A stretch of DNA of 64,000 nt from Flavilitoribacter nigricans DSM 23189 = NBRC 102662 (GCF_002646595.1 NZ_PDUD01000048.1:35920-99919); one strand, 5' to 3'. Numbered from the stretch's first letter, positions 9,356 through 18,964 are shown. Notes: generated by a model not told the origin, from the letters alone. Numbers and translations are program-made.

Positions 9356-9898
9356 TTAGTTCTTGTCGCGCTGGAGCAAGGCTTGGGTAATAACCACTTC
9401 AAATTCACTGTCGAGGCCCTCGATCGGCAGGTAAATATTCAATGCATCCAGGTTGAGTATCATGTTCAATCCCATAACACAAGCATACTGATTGGATTTT
9501 CCTATATGGTGTAGCTCCCCGGTTCCTTCAATCAGCTGTTTTTCTTCATTTATGTTCAACCATCCCTCCGTAGTGAATTGCATAGGTGGGTGGTTTTCCG
9601 TATTGACATATTCCAGTCCTAACTTTCCCTCGTATACTACTTCAGAATTGGACTTTTCGATCCGGGTCTGCAAGCTATCCAGATCGGTAGTGAGTGAGCT
9701 GACGGGAAACCTGATAATGATCTCTGCGGTCTCGTAGTCGAGTTTCACGTTTAGTTCACTGGTTTGAAGCGTCAGTGCTTTACCCGACAGGCCGCCATTC
9801 AGAGTAAGCGTAGCATTCCGGGTATAATAAATGTCCTGGGAAAGGCCAGACTGTAGTCCGATAGCGATTAATAGTAACAGAATTAGTATTTTTTTCAT
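9356..9898 (-). CDS. secreted YceI-like lipocalin-fold protein
   Basis: A 180-aa exported protein with a clean signal peptide ending at about residue 20 (IGLQSGLSQ). The rest is predicted to be mostly beta strands, with a VSSLTTDLDSLQTRIEKS segment and an HHIGKSNQYACVMGLNMIL segment. The general pattern resembles the YceI polyisoprenoid-binding fold found in Bacteroidota periplasm, but the diagnostic motifs are weak. It ends 57 bp from the DUF2231-like gene and follows the PPK2 gene by only 6 bp, so it is probably in the same transcript. Function not established. Confidence 0.5.
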   Translation of the reverse strand: MKKILILLLLIAIGLQSGLSQDIYYTRNATLTLNGGLSGKALTLQTSELNVKLDYETAEIIIRFPVSSLTTDLDSLQTRIEKSNSEVVYEGKLGLEYVNTENHPPMQFTTEGWLNINEEKQLIEGTGELHHIGKSNQYACVMGLNMILNLDALNIYLPIEGLDSEFEVVITQALLQRDKN

Positions 9899-9904
9899 GA
9901 TTCC

Positions 9905-10639
9905 TTATTTTGTCGGGTATTGTAAATTCAACTGCTCTAACTGTTCAACAATATATTTTGCTACGTAGTAGTTGCGATACCATTTTTGATCGGCCGGTAC
10001 AATTTGCCACGGTATTTCCGGGCTGCAGCGGAATAGGATCTTTTCGTAGATCCGTTGATAATCCTCCCAGTTTTTAGCCTCTTTTTCATCAGAGATCGCG
10101 TACTTCCATTTTTTTTGTGGATTTTGCTTACGCGCCTCGATGCGCTTTTGCTGTTCTCCTTTGGAGATATGTAGAAAGAACTTCCAGATGATCGTTCCTT
10201 CTTTTCGCAATCCTTTCTCAAGGCAATTGATCTGGTGGAATCTTTCCTCTATCCTTTCCCGGGATAAAGTCTTATGCACCGTGGGCACCAGAATATCCTC
10301 GTAATGAGAGCGATTGAAAATCTGGATCATTCCCCGTTCCGGGAGATGTTGATAGATGCGCCAAAGAAAATCGTGCTTTTGTTCTCTTTCAGTGGGTGCT
10401 TTAAATGACTTGACATTACACCCCATCGGATTAACACAGGAGAATACGTGGCGTATAGTCCCATCTTTACCGGATGTATCCATTCCTTGTAAAATGATTA
10501 AAATGGGATGTTTCCCTTCGGCGAACAACACGTTTTGCCAATGGAAGATCTTTCGATGCAAGGCCCCCAACTCCCGTTTTGCCAGGTTCTTTTTAGTCCC
10601 TGTTGGCGCCCGGGTCGATATAGTATTCAGATTGATCAT
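9905..10639 (-). CDS. ppk2: PPK2-family polyphosphate:nucleotide phosphotransferase
   Basis: The 244-aa protein has the PPK2 Walker A motif GMDTSGKDGTI (about residues 52-62), the second motif IFNRSHYEDILVP and the lid region KQNPQKKWKYAISDE. Enzymes of this family use polyphosphate to phosphorylate AMP, ADP or GDP, regenerating nucleotides when ATP is scarce. Which nucleotide is used here cannot be told from sequence alone. It is followed closely by the YceI-like gene and preceded by the K+ channel and universal stress protein, a setting that suggests stress or energy limitation. Length and motifs are complete for a one-domain PPK2. Confidence 0.93.
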   Translation of the reverse strand: MINLNTISTRAPTGTKKNLAKRELGALHRKIFHWQNVLFAEGKHPILIILQGMDTSGKDGTIRHVFSCVNPMGCNVKSFKAPTEREQKHDFLWRIYQHLPERGMIQIFNRSHYEDILVPTVHKTLSRERIEERFHQINCLEKGLRKEGTIIWKFFLHISKGEQQKRIEARKQNPQKKWKYAISDEKEAKNWEDYQRIYEKILFRCSPEIPWQIVPADQKWYRNYYVAKYIVEQLEQLNLQYPTK

Positions 10640-10645
10640 CGCTTA

Positions 10646-11194
10646 TTATTTTATATGGACTTTTTTGATATTTGCCAAGGCAAAGACCACTATGAAAAAA
10701 CTCAAGAATATTTCCATTACGGAAAGTATCCGGGCAATTATCGAGACCGGAACAATATCTCCGTATCCCACCGTGGAAAAAGTGATCACGCTGAAATAGA
10801 AAAAGTGAAACAGGTGATCAATGTAGGTTCTCGATTGAGTGGTGACACCTTCAAAAGCATTGGAATCAAACTGGTAGAGGCAGGTGAAATCCGTGGCAAA
10901 CGAAAAAATACTAAGTCCGATAAGCAGTCCGAAAACCCAAAGCAGGCGCTCTACCGAATGGCAGATCCTGATCAACCTGGCCAACTGATTTAAGGTGGTA
11001 AGGGCCAGAACGATGGTTTTGACCAAAGCAAACACCAGGATCAGGTAATCCATAGGGAAGGCTCGATGATCAATTAATGACATCAGGATCACATAAAGTA
11101 TTCCAACGAGCAATACACTAACAATGGGAAAGATTGTTTTCCGGAATAACTGGCGGTAGAAATGAATATTAAGTAATCTATCATCGATTGACAT
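10646..11194 (-). CDS. two-pore-helix potassium channel-like protein
   Basis: A 182-aa integral membrane protein with about four hydrophobic segments and the K+ selectivity filter TVGYGD (about residue 143), preceded by the pore helix FHFFYFSVITFS. The C-terminal helix IFLSFFIVVFALANIKKVH closes the pore domain. There is no regulatory RCK domain, so gating is unknown. It is 6 bp upstream of ppk2 and on the same strand as the universal stress protein gene. Likely role is membrane-potential or osmotic control during stress (inference). Confidence 0.87.
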   Translation of the reverse strand: MSIDDRLLNIHFYRQLFRKTIFPIVSVLLVGILYVILMSLIDHRAFPMDYLILVFALVKTIVLALTTLNQLARLIRICHSVERLLWVFGLLIGLSIFSFATDFTCLYQFDSNAFEGVTTQSRTYIDHLFHFFYFSVITFSTVGYGDIVPVSIIARILSVMEIFLSFFIVVFALANIKKVHIK

Positions 11195-11230
11195 GGCAAT
11201 CAGTCTACTTGAAAGTGATTTTGAAATAAG

Positions 11231-12091
11231 CTAAAGCCGCAAGCTCAGCACCGGAAGGATAGAACGATTAGCCACTTTCTCCGCTATACTTGGGGAAAAC
11301 AATTGTCGTAATCCGCTCTTCCCGTGGGTGCAAATAGCGATGAGGTCCATCGGTTGCTGCCGAATAAACGCCTTAATTCCATCCTCTACCGTCTCGGCAT
11401 TGATCACGTTGCGAGTACAAGTGTCCTCTCGTTGGCAATGCGCCATGAGCCGGTCCATATTTCGATCGGTTGCTGCGGATGCGGTAAACTGGTCCTGCGT
11501 ATTGACGAAAAGCAGATCAATATGAGCCTGGATCAGGTCGGCAAAACCCGTCAGCTGATGGAAAGAAGCAGTGGAAACATCCGTAAAGTCAGATACAAAA
11601 AGAATGTTCCGGACCGGTCGGAAAATGGGTTTCTTGATGATCAGTACCGGTACTGTGGCCTGGCGTAATACCTGCTGTGCATTACTGCCGATCAGCTTTT
11701 CTTCCAGTCCGTCGGCTCCATGAGAGCCCATAACCAAAAAATCGTGCTGATGTGCCTCCAGATGCCGGATTATTTCGTCCTTACCGGTATCGAAAACCAA
11801 AAAACGCTCTGCTTTCACGCCCGTTTTTTCCGCTTTACGCACCCATTTGGAAAGTTCGCTCTTAGCGTGACCAATAGCGCGAAGTGTCTCCGGGTATCGC
11901 TTTTCTTTTTCTTTGGACAATCTTATCCAATTCACCGGCGTCTCCTGCAGGTGCAGTAAATGCACTTCAGCGCCCGCAAGTTGCGCCAGTTGTATGGCAT
12001 AATCTGCAGCAGCATTGGCGCAATTCGAAAAATCGGTAGGGACCAGAATGTTTTTAAGGTTTAATCCCTTATTGTCTAATGTATTTTCCAT
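11231..12091 (-). CDS. tandem-domain universal stress protein
   Basis: Two UspA-like alpha/beta domains lie in 286 aa. The first starts NILVPTDFSNCANAAADYAI and ends with the nucleotide-loop motif GSHGADGLEEKLIGS (about 122-136). The second starts NILFVSDFTDVS and ends THGKSGLRQLFSPSIAEKV. The G-2X-G-9X-G(S/N) type loop is present in the first half, which suggests ATP binding there. It is next to the K+ channel and ppk2 genes, a combination that favours a role in dormancy or energy stress. Confidence 0.93.
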   Translation of the reverse strand: MENTLDNKGLNLKNILVPTDFSNCANAAADYAIQLAQLAGAEVHLLHLQETPVNWIRLSKEKEKRYPETLRAIGHAKSELSKWVRKAEKTGVKAERFLVFDTGKDEIIRHLEAHQHDFLVMGSHGADGLEEKLIGSNAQQVLRQATVPVLIIKKPIFRPVRNILFVSDFTDVSTASFHQLTGFADLIQAHIDLLFVNTQDQFTASAATDRNMDRLMAHCQREDTCTRNVINAETVEDGIKAFIRQQPMDLIAICTHGKSGLRQLFSPSIAEKVANRSILPVLSLRL

Positions 12092-12141
12092 TTTTGATCC
12101 TAATTTTAATTATGAAAAGGCCATCTCTTTTTTAAATTTTA

Positions 12142-12825
12142 TCACTTTTCTATCAAAGTAATGGTGAAATATTCTCCGTCACTTGCTCTAAAATTTTGCC
12201 GGACTATGCCCTTTTCTGCGGTGATATCTTCAAAGTAATCATATACTGTCGTGGAAATTCTAATTCCTGCAACAAAGGCTTTCAGGGTCATTTTCCCCGA
12301 TACCCGGTATGTGCCCTCTGATTGGAGACTGACTTTTCTTTGCGAAATGGTAGTTCGGCTCTCCGTTCCGAAAAATCCGGCAGCTCCACCTTCAAGTTTG
12401 AGTCGAAAATTGAAATTCGGCAGGCTGTTACCTTGTTGCCATCCCGATGGGTAAAGTTCATTTCTCTCCGGCATTTCAATTTTCAGTGATTTGTTAGGCT
12501 TGCCACCTGCAAAAGGGAAAATTCCCATCAACACTTCCTGCGCTTCCGGGTTGCATCGGATGGTGGTTTGTGAGGCATTCAGTAGATTATCCTCTTCATC
12601 GTAACTCAGCACCGTCATTTTCGATTCGATAATGTCATTGTTGATATTCAATTTCCCTACCTCGATAGTTTGATAGTTTTTCAAAATTCCTTTTGCATCG
12701 TAGTTTTTGCGCAGGTAGCGGTTCCCCTCGATTTGATAGATCAACATCCCCTGCGCTCCTTGGGCAAATGCCTGCCCAGGCAACAAGAATAATGCGAGAC
12801 TTGGAACTACTAGCCATTTTCTCAT
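12142..12825 (-). CDS. secreted protein of unknown function (DUF3108-like)
   Basis: A 227-aa protein with signal peptide WLVVPSLALFLLPGQAFAQG and a mature part rich in beta strands (LIYQIEGNRYLRKNYDAKG, a KLNINNDIIESKMTVLSYD stretch). It resembles periplasmic DUF3108/TapB-like beta proteins in general layout, but I cannot name a diagnostic motif. Its start overlaps the end of the PRPP-synthase-like gene by 4 bp, so the two are translationally coupled. No catalytic residues are evident. Confidence 0.6.
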   Translation of the reverse strand: MRKWLVVPSLALFLLPGQAFAQGAQGMLIYQIEGNRYLRKNYDAKGILKNYQTIEVGKLNINNDIIESKMTVLSYDEEDNLLNASQTTIRCNPEAQEVLMGIFPFAGGKPNKSLKIEMPERNELYPSGWQQGNSLPNFNFRLKLEGGAAGFFGTESRTTISQRKVSLQSEGTYRVSGKMTLKAFVAGIRISTTVYDYFEDITAEKGIVRQNFRASDGEYFTITLIEK

Positions 12826-13727
12826 TGATCTTCAACTTCCGTTTTTTCAAAATGTCTAATAAAATCTATATACAAGTCACTCAAGTCAATACCATTGGAT
12901 TCGTGCGGTATTGTATTGCTGGTGACTACCCGTGCTACTCCGGTTTCCAGCAGATCCTGGTAGGCATTGCCGGCAAAAACGGCGTGCACGCCCATACAAA
13001 CCGGAGCTTTCATGCCTGCTTTTTTCAGATGTCCGACGGTTTCGATCATAGTTCGGGCCGTTGAAATTATATCATCTACCAGCACCGGAGTATGGTCATG
13101 ATAATGTTCAACTTCCGGAACGGACACTTCCACCCGACGATCCCCGCGACGCACTTTTTCCAGCACAATAAACGGAGCGTTTGCCTGCCCGGCTACTGCC
13201 GATACCCATTGAGCACTTTCGCTATCCGGTCCGATCAATACGGGGCTCGTAACATTGTCTTTAATCCACTGTGCCAGGTGACCGGCGGCATGAACCACCC
13301 GGGTAGGGATATCGTATACGGCCTCCAGTGTCGGGATCCGATGCAGATGGGGATCAACCGTGAGCAGGCTGTCCGCAAAGTCTGAGATCAGCCGGGCAAA
13401 ATAGGAAGATGTAACGCCTTCTCCTTCCAGAAAAATCTTATCCTGGCGCATATACGCCAGGTAGGGCGCCAATAGGCAGGTACAGACCGCCCCCTGTTCC
13501 TTAGCCAGCTTTGACAAGAAATAAAGCGGCAATAGTTTGGCATCCGGCCGGTCGAGCGTAGAAACGAGCACAACCTTCTTACCCGTAACATCAGAGATCA
13601 TCCGCAAGTAGGTTTCACCGTCGGGAAACTGGCGAATAGTGGCTGAACCGTATTCGGCATTCAGCTTTTGCGCCAGCAGCTCGGTCAGGCGTTCATTTCC
13701 TGGCAGGGGGAATAATATAGTGTCCAT
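12822..13727 (-). CDS. prs: ribose-phosphate pyrophosphokinase-like protein
   Basis: The 301-aa protein has both phosphoribosyltransferase-fold halves of PRPP synthases: IRQFPDGETYLRM, LLAPYLAYMRQDKIF, DPHLHRIPTLEAV at the ATP/Mg site, LEKVRRGDRRVEVS and the PRPP loop VLVDDIISTARTMIETV. The DPHLHR variant and the short length separate it from housekeeping PrsA. It would make PRPP from ribose 5-phosphate and ATP, or run in reverse. It lies downstream of the long-form phosphorylase gene, with which it could interconvert nucleotides and phosphorylated ribose. A separate housekeeping prs presumably exists elsewhere. Confidence 0.87.
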   Translation of the reverse strand: MDTILFPLPGNERLTELLAQKLNAEYGSATIRQFPDGETYLRMISDVTGKKVVLVSTLDRPDAKLLPLYFLSKLAKEQGAVCTCLLAPYLAYMRQDKIFLEGEGVTSSYFARLISDFADSLLTVDPHLHRIPTLEAVYDIPTRVVHAAGHLAQWIKDNVTSPVLIGPDSESAQWVSAVAGQANAPFIVLEKVRRGDRRVEVSVPEVEHYHDHTPVLVDDIISTARTMIETVGHLKKAGMKAPVCMGVHAVFAGNAYQDLLETGVARVVTSNTIPHESNGIDLSDLYIDFIRHFEKTEVEDQ

Positions 13728-13883
13728 CTATTTTAGTTTAAGTTGCAGCGCAACTTAGGTAGAGGGTGTAGAATAGAGGGTAGTGGGACTACTTATGGTA
13801 AAATGGGACGAAATTGCACATTTTAACGATTCCTGTCCTTCTACTCTCTACCATCTTCTCTCTACAATTCAAGGTAACTTGCG

Positions 13884-15407
13884 CTATTTTAGATTTATAA
13901 TAAAGTCAAATTCACGTTGTAAATAAAGTTTGGCGTACGCCAATTCTCCCGGTGTTTCGGCGTACATCACAAACATAGTTTGTCCACTTTTCAATCGCTG
14001 CCCGATTTTGCATTGGAGTAAGATACCGGCACCTTTTCGGAGCGGAGCGCCCAGCAGCTTAGCCAGTCTTGCCAGTCGCCGGTTATCAATAGACCGTACT
14101 TTGCCATCAACCGAAGCCACCACCGATTCCTGTAAATGACCGCTTTGGGGTTCCCGGAAGCCTCCCTGAGCCTCACAGATAGCTTTGAACTTTTCCCAGG
14201 CCTTTCCTCGCACGAGGAGCCCCTGTGCTATTTCCCGACCATTGCCCGCTCCGGTCCGGCCGGCCAGTTCCAATAAACTTCCCGCTATGCTGACTGACCG
14301 TTGTTCCAGATCTGCGGGACGATCCGGGTTTTGACGCAATACCGCCAGGACATCCATCGCTTCCAAAGCAGGACCAATGCCCCTGCCTACGGGTTGCGAA
14401 CCATCGGTGATCATAACCTCCACCTGTAGACCGACCTGCCGGCCAATCTGCCGGAAATACTCTTTTAACCGGACCGCTTCCTGCTGATTTCGGATCTTTG
14501 CGCTGGTTCCCACCGGAATATCGATCACCACATGCGTGGCGCCGGCAGCAGCTTTCTTGGAGAGCACAGAGGCGATCATCTGTCCTTCGCTGTCGATATC
14601 CAGCGCTTTTTCGATCCGGATCAGGCGATCGTCGGCAGGACTGAGTTGAACGGCACCACCCCAGGCTACACATCCTCCTTCCTTTTGCACTACTTCCCGG
14701 ATCTGCTGTAAGCTCAATTGCACAGGTGCCATGGTTTCCATCGTATCGGCCGTACCGGCCGGAGAAGTGATAGCCCGGGACGAGGTTTTGGGGATCGTCA
14801 GACCGGCGGCAGCCACAATGGCCACAACAATGGGAGTAGTTCGGTTGCCCGGCAGCCCTCCGACACAATGCTTATCCACTACAATGTTCTGATCCCAATC
14901 AAGATTTTCTCCGGCCCTGATCATAGCCTTAGTCAGGGAAACGACCTCTTTTAGTTCCAATCGGTCACCGGTACAAGCCGTAATGAAAGCAGCCAGCTCA
15001 ACATCCGAATACCGCCCGGCGGAAATATCCGCTATAATCTCAGAAAAGGCCTCATCGTCCAGTCGATGTCCGTACATTTTTGCTCTGACCAGACTCATCG
15101 AGCTTACCGGTTGCAGATGATTAAAAAAGGCGATATCACCGGGTTCAGGATGCAGTACTTTCCAGGCACTTTCACTCAGACCGGCTTCGCCGTCCAGGAG
15201 CAGATCCCCATGCAGCACATTTAGCGTTGCGATAATGGTCTGGCCATTTACCGTCACCTGGAGGCGAGTCAAAGCCTCAAAACCTTCAGAGATGCAGATG
15301 TGGCAATTGGCACGCATGTAAACGACGAATTCCTGCCGGGTATCTACTCCCAGGCGTCGCAGTTTCAGGGTATTGGTTGGTGATTGATCATTCATTATTC
15401 GTATCAT
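13884..15407 (-). CDS. long-form thymidine phosphorylase / AMP phosphorylase family enzyme
   Basis: The 507-aa protein has an ~85-residue N-terminal extension, absent from classical DeoA, followed by a pyrimidine-phosphorylase core. The core shows DKHCVGGLPGNRTTPIVVAI, PKTSSRAITSPAGTADTME and a C-terminal KAGAGILLQCKIGQ-like barrel-sandwich region. This layout matches the archaeal AMP phosphorylase / bacterial 'type 2' group. It would release bases from nucleosides or NMPs by phosphorolysis, giving ribose 1-phosphate or ribose 1,5-bisphosphate. The substrate is uncertain. Aldolase and prs genes flank it. The roughly 155 bp before prs contain purine/pyrimidine-rich inverted repeats and a small hairpin AAGTTGC-AGC-GCAACTT. 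Confidence 0.9.
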   Translation of the reverse strand: MIRIMNDQSPTNTLKLRRLGVDTRQEFVVYMRANCHICISEGFEALTRLQVTVNGQTIIATLNVLHGDLLLDGEAGLSESAWKVLHPEPGDIAFFNHLQPVSSMSLVRAKMYGHRLDDEAFSEIIADISAGRYSDVELAAFITACTGDRLELKEVVSLTKAMIRAGENLDWDQNIVVDKHCVGGLPGNRTTPIVVAIVAAAGLTIPKTSSRAITSPAGTADTMETMAPVQLSLQQIREVVQKEGGCVAWGGAVQLSPADDRLIRIEKALDIDSEGQMIASVLSKKAAAGATHVVIDIPVGTSAKIRNQQEAVRLKEYFRQIGRQVGLQVEVMITDGSQPVGRGIGPALEAMDVLAVLRQNPDRPADLEQRSVSIAGSLLELAGRTGAGNGREIAQGLLVRGKAWEKFKAICEAQGGFREPQSGHLQESVVASVDGKVRSIDNRRLARLAKLLGAPLRKGAGILLQCKIGQRLKSGQTMFVMYAETPGELAYAKLYLQREFDFIINLK

Positions 15408-15413
15408 TCTGTA

Positions 15414-16475
15414 TCAGGCTATGGTGACTTTTTTTTCAAGATAGACTTGTTGGACAGCCTGGATAATTTCCACGCCGGATTGCATGGATCTTTGAAATGC
15501 CTTGCGGCCCAGGATCAGGCCCATTCCACCGGCCCGTTTATTGATCACGGCTGTTTTCACCGCTTCCGCCAGGTCATGCTCACCGGCCGAGCCGCCACCG
15601 GAATTGATTAGGCCGATCTCACCCATGTAGCAGTTAGCCACCTGGAATCGACACCGATCGATGGGGTGATCGGTCACCAGTATGTTGTACATATCTTCAT
15701 TGTATTTGCCAAATCGAAGATCCCGGAAACCATAATCAGTGGTCGGCAGCTTCTGCTTGATCAGATCGGCCTGAATAGTGACTCCAAGGTAGTTCGCCTG
15801 TCCGGTGAGATCGGCGGCAGTATGATAGTCCTGTTGCCCCGTTTTAAAGGCGTCGTTGCGGGTATAACACCATAGAATAGTAGCCATGCCCAAGTCATGG
15901 GCCTCAGCGAAAGCTTCGGCAATTTCCCGGAGTTGCCGGTCACTTTCTTCTGATCCGAAATACACCGTAGCCCCCACCGCCACTGCACCCAGGTTCCAAG
16001 CCTCGCGAACGGTGCCGAATAAGGTTTGATCGTACTTATTGGGGTAGGTCAGCAGTTGATTGTGGTTGAGCTTGACGATAAAAGGGATTTTATGGGCGTA
16101 TTTTCGGGAAGTGATCGCCAAAACACCAAAAGAAGAGGCCACCGCATTACAACCTCCCTCAATAGCCAGACGGATGATATTTTCGGGTTTGAAATAGGCT
16201 GGGTTATTATAAAAGGAAAAGGCGGCACTATGTTCAATACCCTGGTCAACCGGTAATATGCTCAGGTAACCAGTGCCTTTAAGGTTACCATGCCCGAAAA
16301 GTTGGGCCAGGCTGCGCAATACCTGAGGGCTGCGATTACTGTGCACGAATACCCGATCCAAATAATCCGGTTCCGGCAGTTGCAGTGTCTGTTTGAGAAT
16401 TCGCTTACATTCATGCTCAAGCAGATAGGTGGCATTATCGCCTAATAGTTGAATGATCTTTTCAAAAGTGAGCAT
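15414..16475 (-). CDS. fbaB: class I fructose-bisphosphate aldolase (FbaB type)
   Basis: The 353-aa DhnA/FbaB-type aldolase shows [33 protein letters not shown] with the Schiff-base-region lysine, [16 protein letters not shown], and the phosphate-binding [15 protein letters not shown]. The catalytic Lys further on falls in the [17 protein letters not shown] region. It cleaves or forms fructose 1,6-bisphosphate without a metal. It ends 6 bp from the phosphorylase gene, and an archaeal-type GAPDH is encoded four genes upstream in the same direction. Two enzymes of lower glycolysis/gluconeogenesis are thus linked to nucleotide salvage. Confidence 0.92.
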   Translation of the reverse strand: MLTFEKIIQLLGDNATYLLEHECKRILKQTLQLPEPDYLDRVFVHSNRSPQVLRSLAQLFGHGNLKGTGYLSILPVDQGIEHSAAFSFYNNPAYFKPENIIRLAIEGGCNAVASSFGVLAITSRKYAHKIPFIVKLNHNQLLTYPNKYDQTLFGTVREAWNLGAVAVGATVYFGSEESDRQLREIAEAFAEAHDLGMATILWCYTRNDAFKTGQQDYHTAADLTGQANYLGVTIQADLIKQKLPTTDYGFRDLRFGKYNEDMYNILVTDHPIDRCRFQVANCYMGEIGLINSGGGSAGEHDLAEAVKTAVINKRAGGMGLILGRKAFQRSMQSGVEIIQAVQQVYLEKKVTIA

Positions 16476-16490
16476 TGGTTTATCTAAATT

Positions 16491-17528
16491 TTAGTGCGCA
16501 GATGCGTTTGTAGCAGCTTGCGCCTTCACATCTGAAATAATCCGGCCATCTTCCAGCGTAACCACGCGCCTCGCCTCCCGGATGATCCTCGCATCATGCG
16601 TTGAAAAAATGAAAGTCATGTATTCTTCTTCATTGAGTATGAGCATGATGTCCAAGAGGTTTTCGGCAGATCGGCTATCGAGGTTGGCCGTTGGTTCATC
16701 GGCCAGCACAAATTGAGGTTTGGAAGCCAAGGCTCTGACTACAGCCACCCTTTGCTGCTGCTCTCCGGAAAGTTCTGAAGATCGCCTATCAACCTGATCT
16801 TCCAAGCCAACTGCTATCGGTTCATCAAATGCCAGTTCCTGATAATCCAAAACCGTTTTGCTGCCCGGCTCACCCTGGGGTAAGATCTCCAATCGGGAGG
16901 TAACGCTACGCCCATCCATGGTTTTGATATTCCGGCCAAAAACGGTATTGATCAATTCGTCATCTTCATCGTAGTATTCGGTTTTCAGGAAAAGGAACTC
17001 CTCCTGATCGACCCAGGTAATGATCTTTCCCCAAACTACTGCTGCTTCCTCTTTGGGTATCATTTCGATCTTATAAGCATCTCTTCCATCTACCGGTTCT
17101 TTTCCAAGTAAAGTTTGCTCGTAATCCTGCACCATAGAGGACATTTTCACAAGATCGTCATTACTGAAATCGGAACCCATCCAGGCCTGCGCCATAGCGG
17201 ATGGTGGTAATTTCACAATGCGTTCGATGCGGGGGATCCAGTTCCAGAATTCCTTGTCCCGTTTTAAGAAACTGGTGCCTTTATCCCGAACCAGATCGGT
17301 GATGAGTATGAGCAAATAATCACTACCCTTAGTCCATACCTTAAGGTGCATTTCCCGCTGCCAGCTTGGACGGATCACCGTGAGGGCCATCGTACTTTTG
17401 CTGGTATTACCCAGCCGCTTATTGTCGGCTTTTTCGACTATTCCCCTGGCGGTTTGTGCTACCATCTTGTTGACAGGCAATGCGTTGAAGAGCAGACTCA
17501 GGAGGATTAAAAAAAATATATTTTTCAT
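16491..17528 (-). CDS. chimera: lipoprotein-sorting-like protein fused to the C-terminal half of an ABC ATPase
   Basis: Residues 1-25 are a signal peptide, and residues 26 to about 235 match the outer-membrane lipoprotein-sorting (LolA-like) family (KVWTKGSDYLLILITDLVRD, WNWIPRIERIVKLP). From about residue 238 the sequence becomes the second half of a LolD-like ABC ATPase: GLEDQVDRR, signature LSGEQQQRVAVVRALA (about 253), Walker B FVLADEPTANLD (about 277) and H-loop STHD (about 309). There is no Walker A or Q-loop, and a secreted protein cannot use cytosolic ATP, so the second half should be inert. An in-frame deletion across a sorting-protein/permease/ATPase operon would explain it. The frame is intact throughout. 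Confidence 0.85.
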   Translation of the reverse strand: MKNIFFLILLSLLFNALPVNKMVAQTARGIVEKADNKRLGNTSKSTMALTVIRPSWQREMHLKVWTKGSDYLLILITDLVRDKGTSFLKRDKEFWNWIPRIERIVKLPPSAMAQAWMGSDFSNDDLVKMSSMVQDYEQTLLGKEPVDGRDAYKIEMIPKEEAAVVWGKIITWVDQEEFLFLKTEYYDEDDELINTVFGRNIKTMDGRSVTSRLEILPQGEPGSKTVLDYQELAFDEPIAVGLEDQVDRRSSELSGEQQQRVAVVRALASKPQFVLADEPTANLDSRSAENLLDIMLILNEEEYMTFIFSTHDARIIREARRVVTLEDGRIISDVKAQAATNASAH

Positions 17529-17563
17529 GCTTTCCAGATTTAAAGATGGAACGTATCCGGCCC

Positions 17564-18964
17564 TTAGCTATCTTCTTTGGAGACCGTATGGGGCAAACCG
17601 TATATTCTGATGACATGCAGTTCCGGTATTTCGCATTCCCAACCCAATTCATCCTTGAGCTTCACCCGCAGCGCATCAGCGGCCTGCGGTTCCCCGTGAA
17701 CCAGGAAGACCTTTTCCGGTCGGTCACGTATGTTACTTAACCAGTTGATCAGTTCCCGTTGATCGGCGTGTCCCGAAAGGCCGTGCAGGCTTTTTATCCT
17801 GGCCTTAACCGGATAGTATTTACCGTAGATCTTAAGTTCGTGAGTCCCTTCCAGTAGTTGCCGGCCGCGAGTACCTTCCGCCTGATACCCAACCAGCAGG
17901 ATGCAGGTTTCGGGTTTGTCCACGTATTGCGTCAGGTAGGTGAGCACCCGGCCGCCACTGACCATACCGCTGCCGGCAATAATGATCTTCGGGCCTTTCC
18001 GGTCAATCACCTCCCAGGTTTCCCTGAATTCCTTTACCGTGTGGATGTATTTGCACATTTCGTCGCATTCCTCCTCGGATAATTTGTGCCAGGAGCGGGA
18101 ACGGTGAAACACTTCCAGCACATTCGCTCCCATGGGGCTATCCATAAAAACGGGCATATCGGGCATTTGCCCTTTCTTGCGAAGTTGCCACAACAAGTAC
18201 ATGAGGGTCTGGGTACGCTCTACGGCAAAACTGGGTATGATCAGAGTGCCTCCTTCGCGGAAAGTCTGCTCAATGGTTTCCAGCAAAAATTGCTGCGGAT
18301 CTTCTGTAGGGTGCAGGCGGTTGCCGTAGGTGCTTTCCAGAAAAAGGATATCTGCGTTTTCCGGTTGTTTGGGTTTAAACAGCAAAGCATCCTGTTGGCG
18401 CCCGACATCACCCGAAAAAACCAAACGCTTCCCGGCAAGATCCAGCTCAATAAATGTGGCCCCGAGAATATGTCCTACGTACTGAAAGCGTACTTTGATC
18501 TGTGGATCAAGTGTAATCCATTGGTCCGATTGGATCTCCTCGAAGCGGACCAGGGTCCGATCTACGTCTTTGAGGTCGTATAGCGGCTGGGCCGGATGAT
18601 GTCTGGAATAAGCTTTTTCATTGGCACGAGTTGCTTCCTCCTCCTGGATCTTGGCACTGTCGCGGAGGATGATCTCCGCAACGTCGAGGGTAGGCCCGGT
18701 GCCGTAGATCTTTCCACGGAATCCGTTTTTCACCAAGCGGGGCAAATATCCCGTATGATCCAGGTGGGCATGGGTGAGCAATACGGCATCAATGGTGGCC
18801 GCTTTCACGGGAAGATATTCCCAGTTGAGCTGACGTAATTTTTTAAGCCCCTGAAACAAGCCGCAGTCCACCATGATCTTTTTGCCCAAGGCTTCGATCA
18901 GGTACTTTGATCCGGTGACCGTCCCGGCAGCGCCGAGGAAAGATATTTGGAGGTATTCATTCAT
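17564..18964 (-). CDS. MBL-fold beta-CASP ribonuclease-like protein
   Basis: The 466-aa protein has the metallo-beta-lactamase metal site LLTHAHLDHTGYLPRL (about residues 58-73), FSGDVGRQQD, a beta-CASP insert with PSFAVERTQTLMYLLW, SGSGMVSGGR-like IAGSGMVSGGRVLTYL, and the C-terminal RNA-specificity region LHGLSGHADQRELINWL with FLVHGEPQAADAL. These are CPSF73/RNase J relatives acting on RNA with two zinc ions. Its stop overlaps nothing downstream, but its start overlaps the ATP-cone gene by 4 bp. It may supply nucleotides from RNA for the phosphorylase/PRPP enzymes next door (inference). Confidence 0.92.
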   Translation of the reverse strand: MNEYLQISFLGAAGTVTGSKYLIEALGKKIMVDCGLFQGLKKLRQLNWEYLPVKAATIDAVLLTHAHLDHTGYLPRLVKNGFRGKIYGTGPTLDVAEIILRDSAKIQEEEATRANEKAYSRHHPAQPLYDLKDVDRTLVRFEEIQSDQWITLDPQIKVRFQYVGHILGATFIELDLAGKRLVFSGDVGRQQDALLFKPKQPENADILFLESTYGNRLHPTEDPQQFLLETIEQTFREGGTLIIPSFAVERTQTLMYLLWQLRKKGQMPDMPVFMDSPMGANVLEVFHRSRSWHKLSEEECDEMCKYIHTVKEFRETWEVIDRKGPKIIIAGSGMVSGGRVLTYLTQYVDKPETCILLVGYQAEGTRGRQLLEGTHELKIYGKYYPVKARIKSLHGLSGHADQRELINWLSNIRDRPEKVFLVHGEPQAADALRVKLKDELGWECEIPELHVIRIYGLPHTVSKEDS

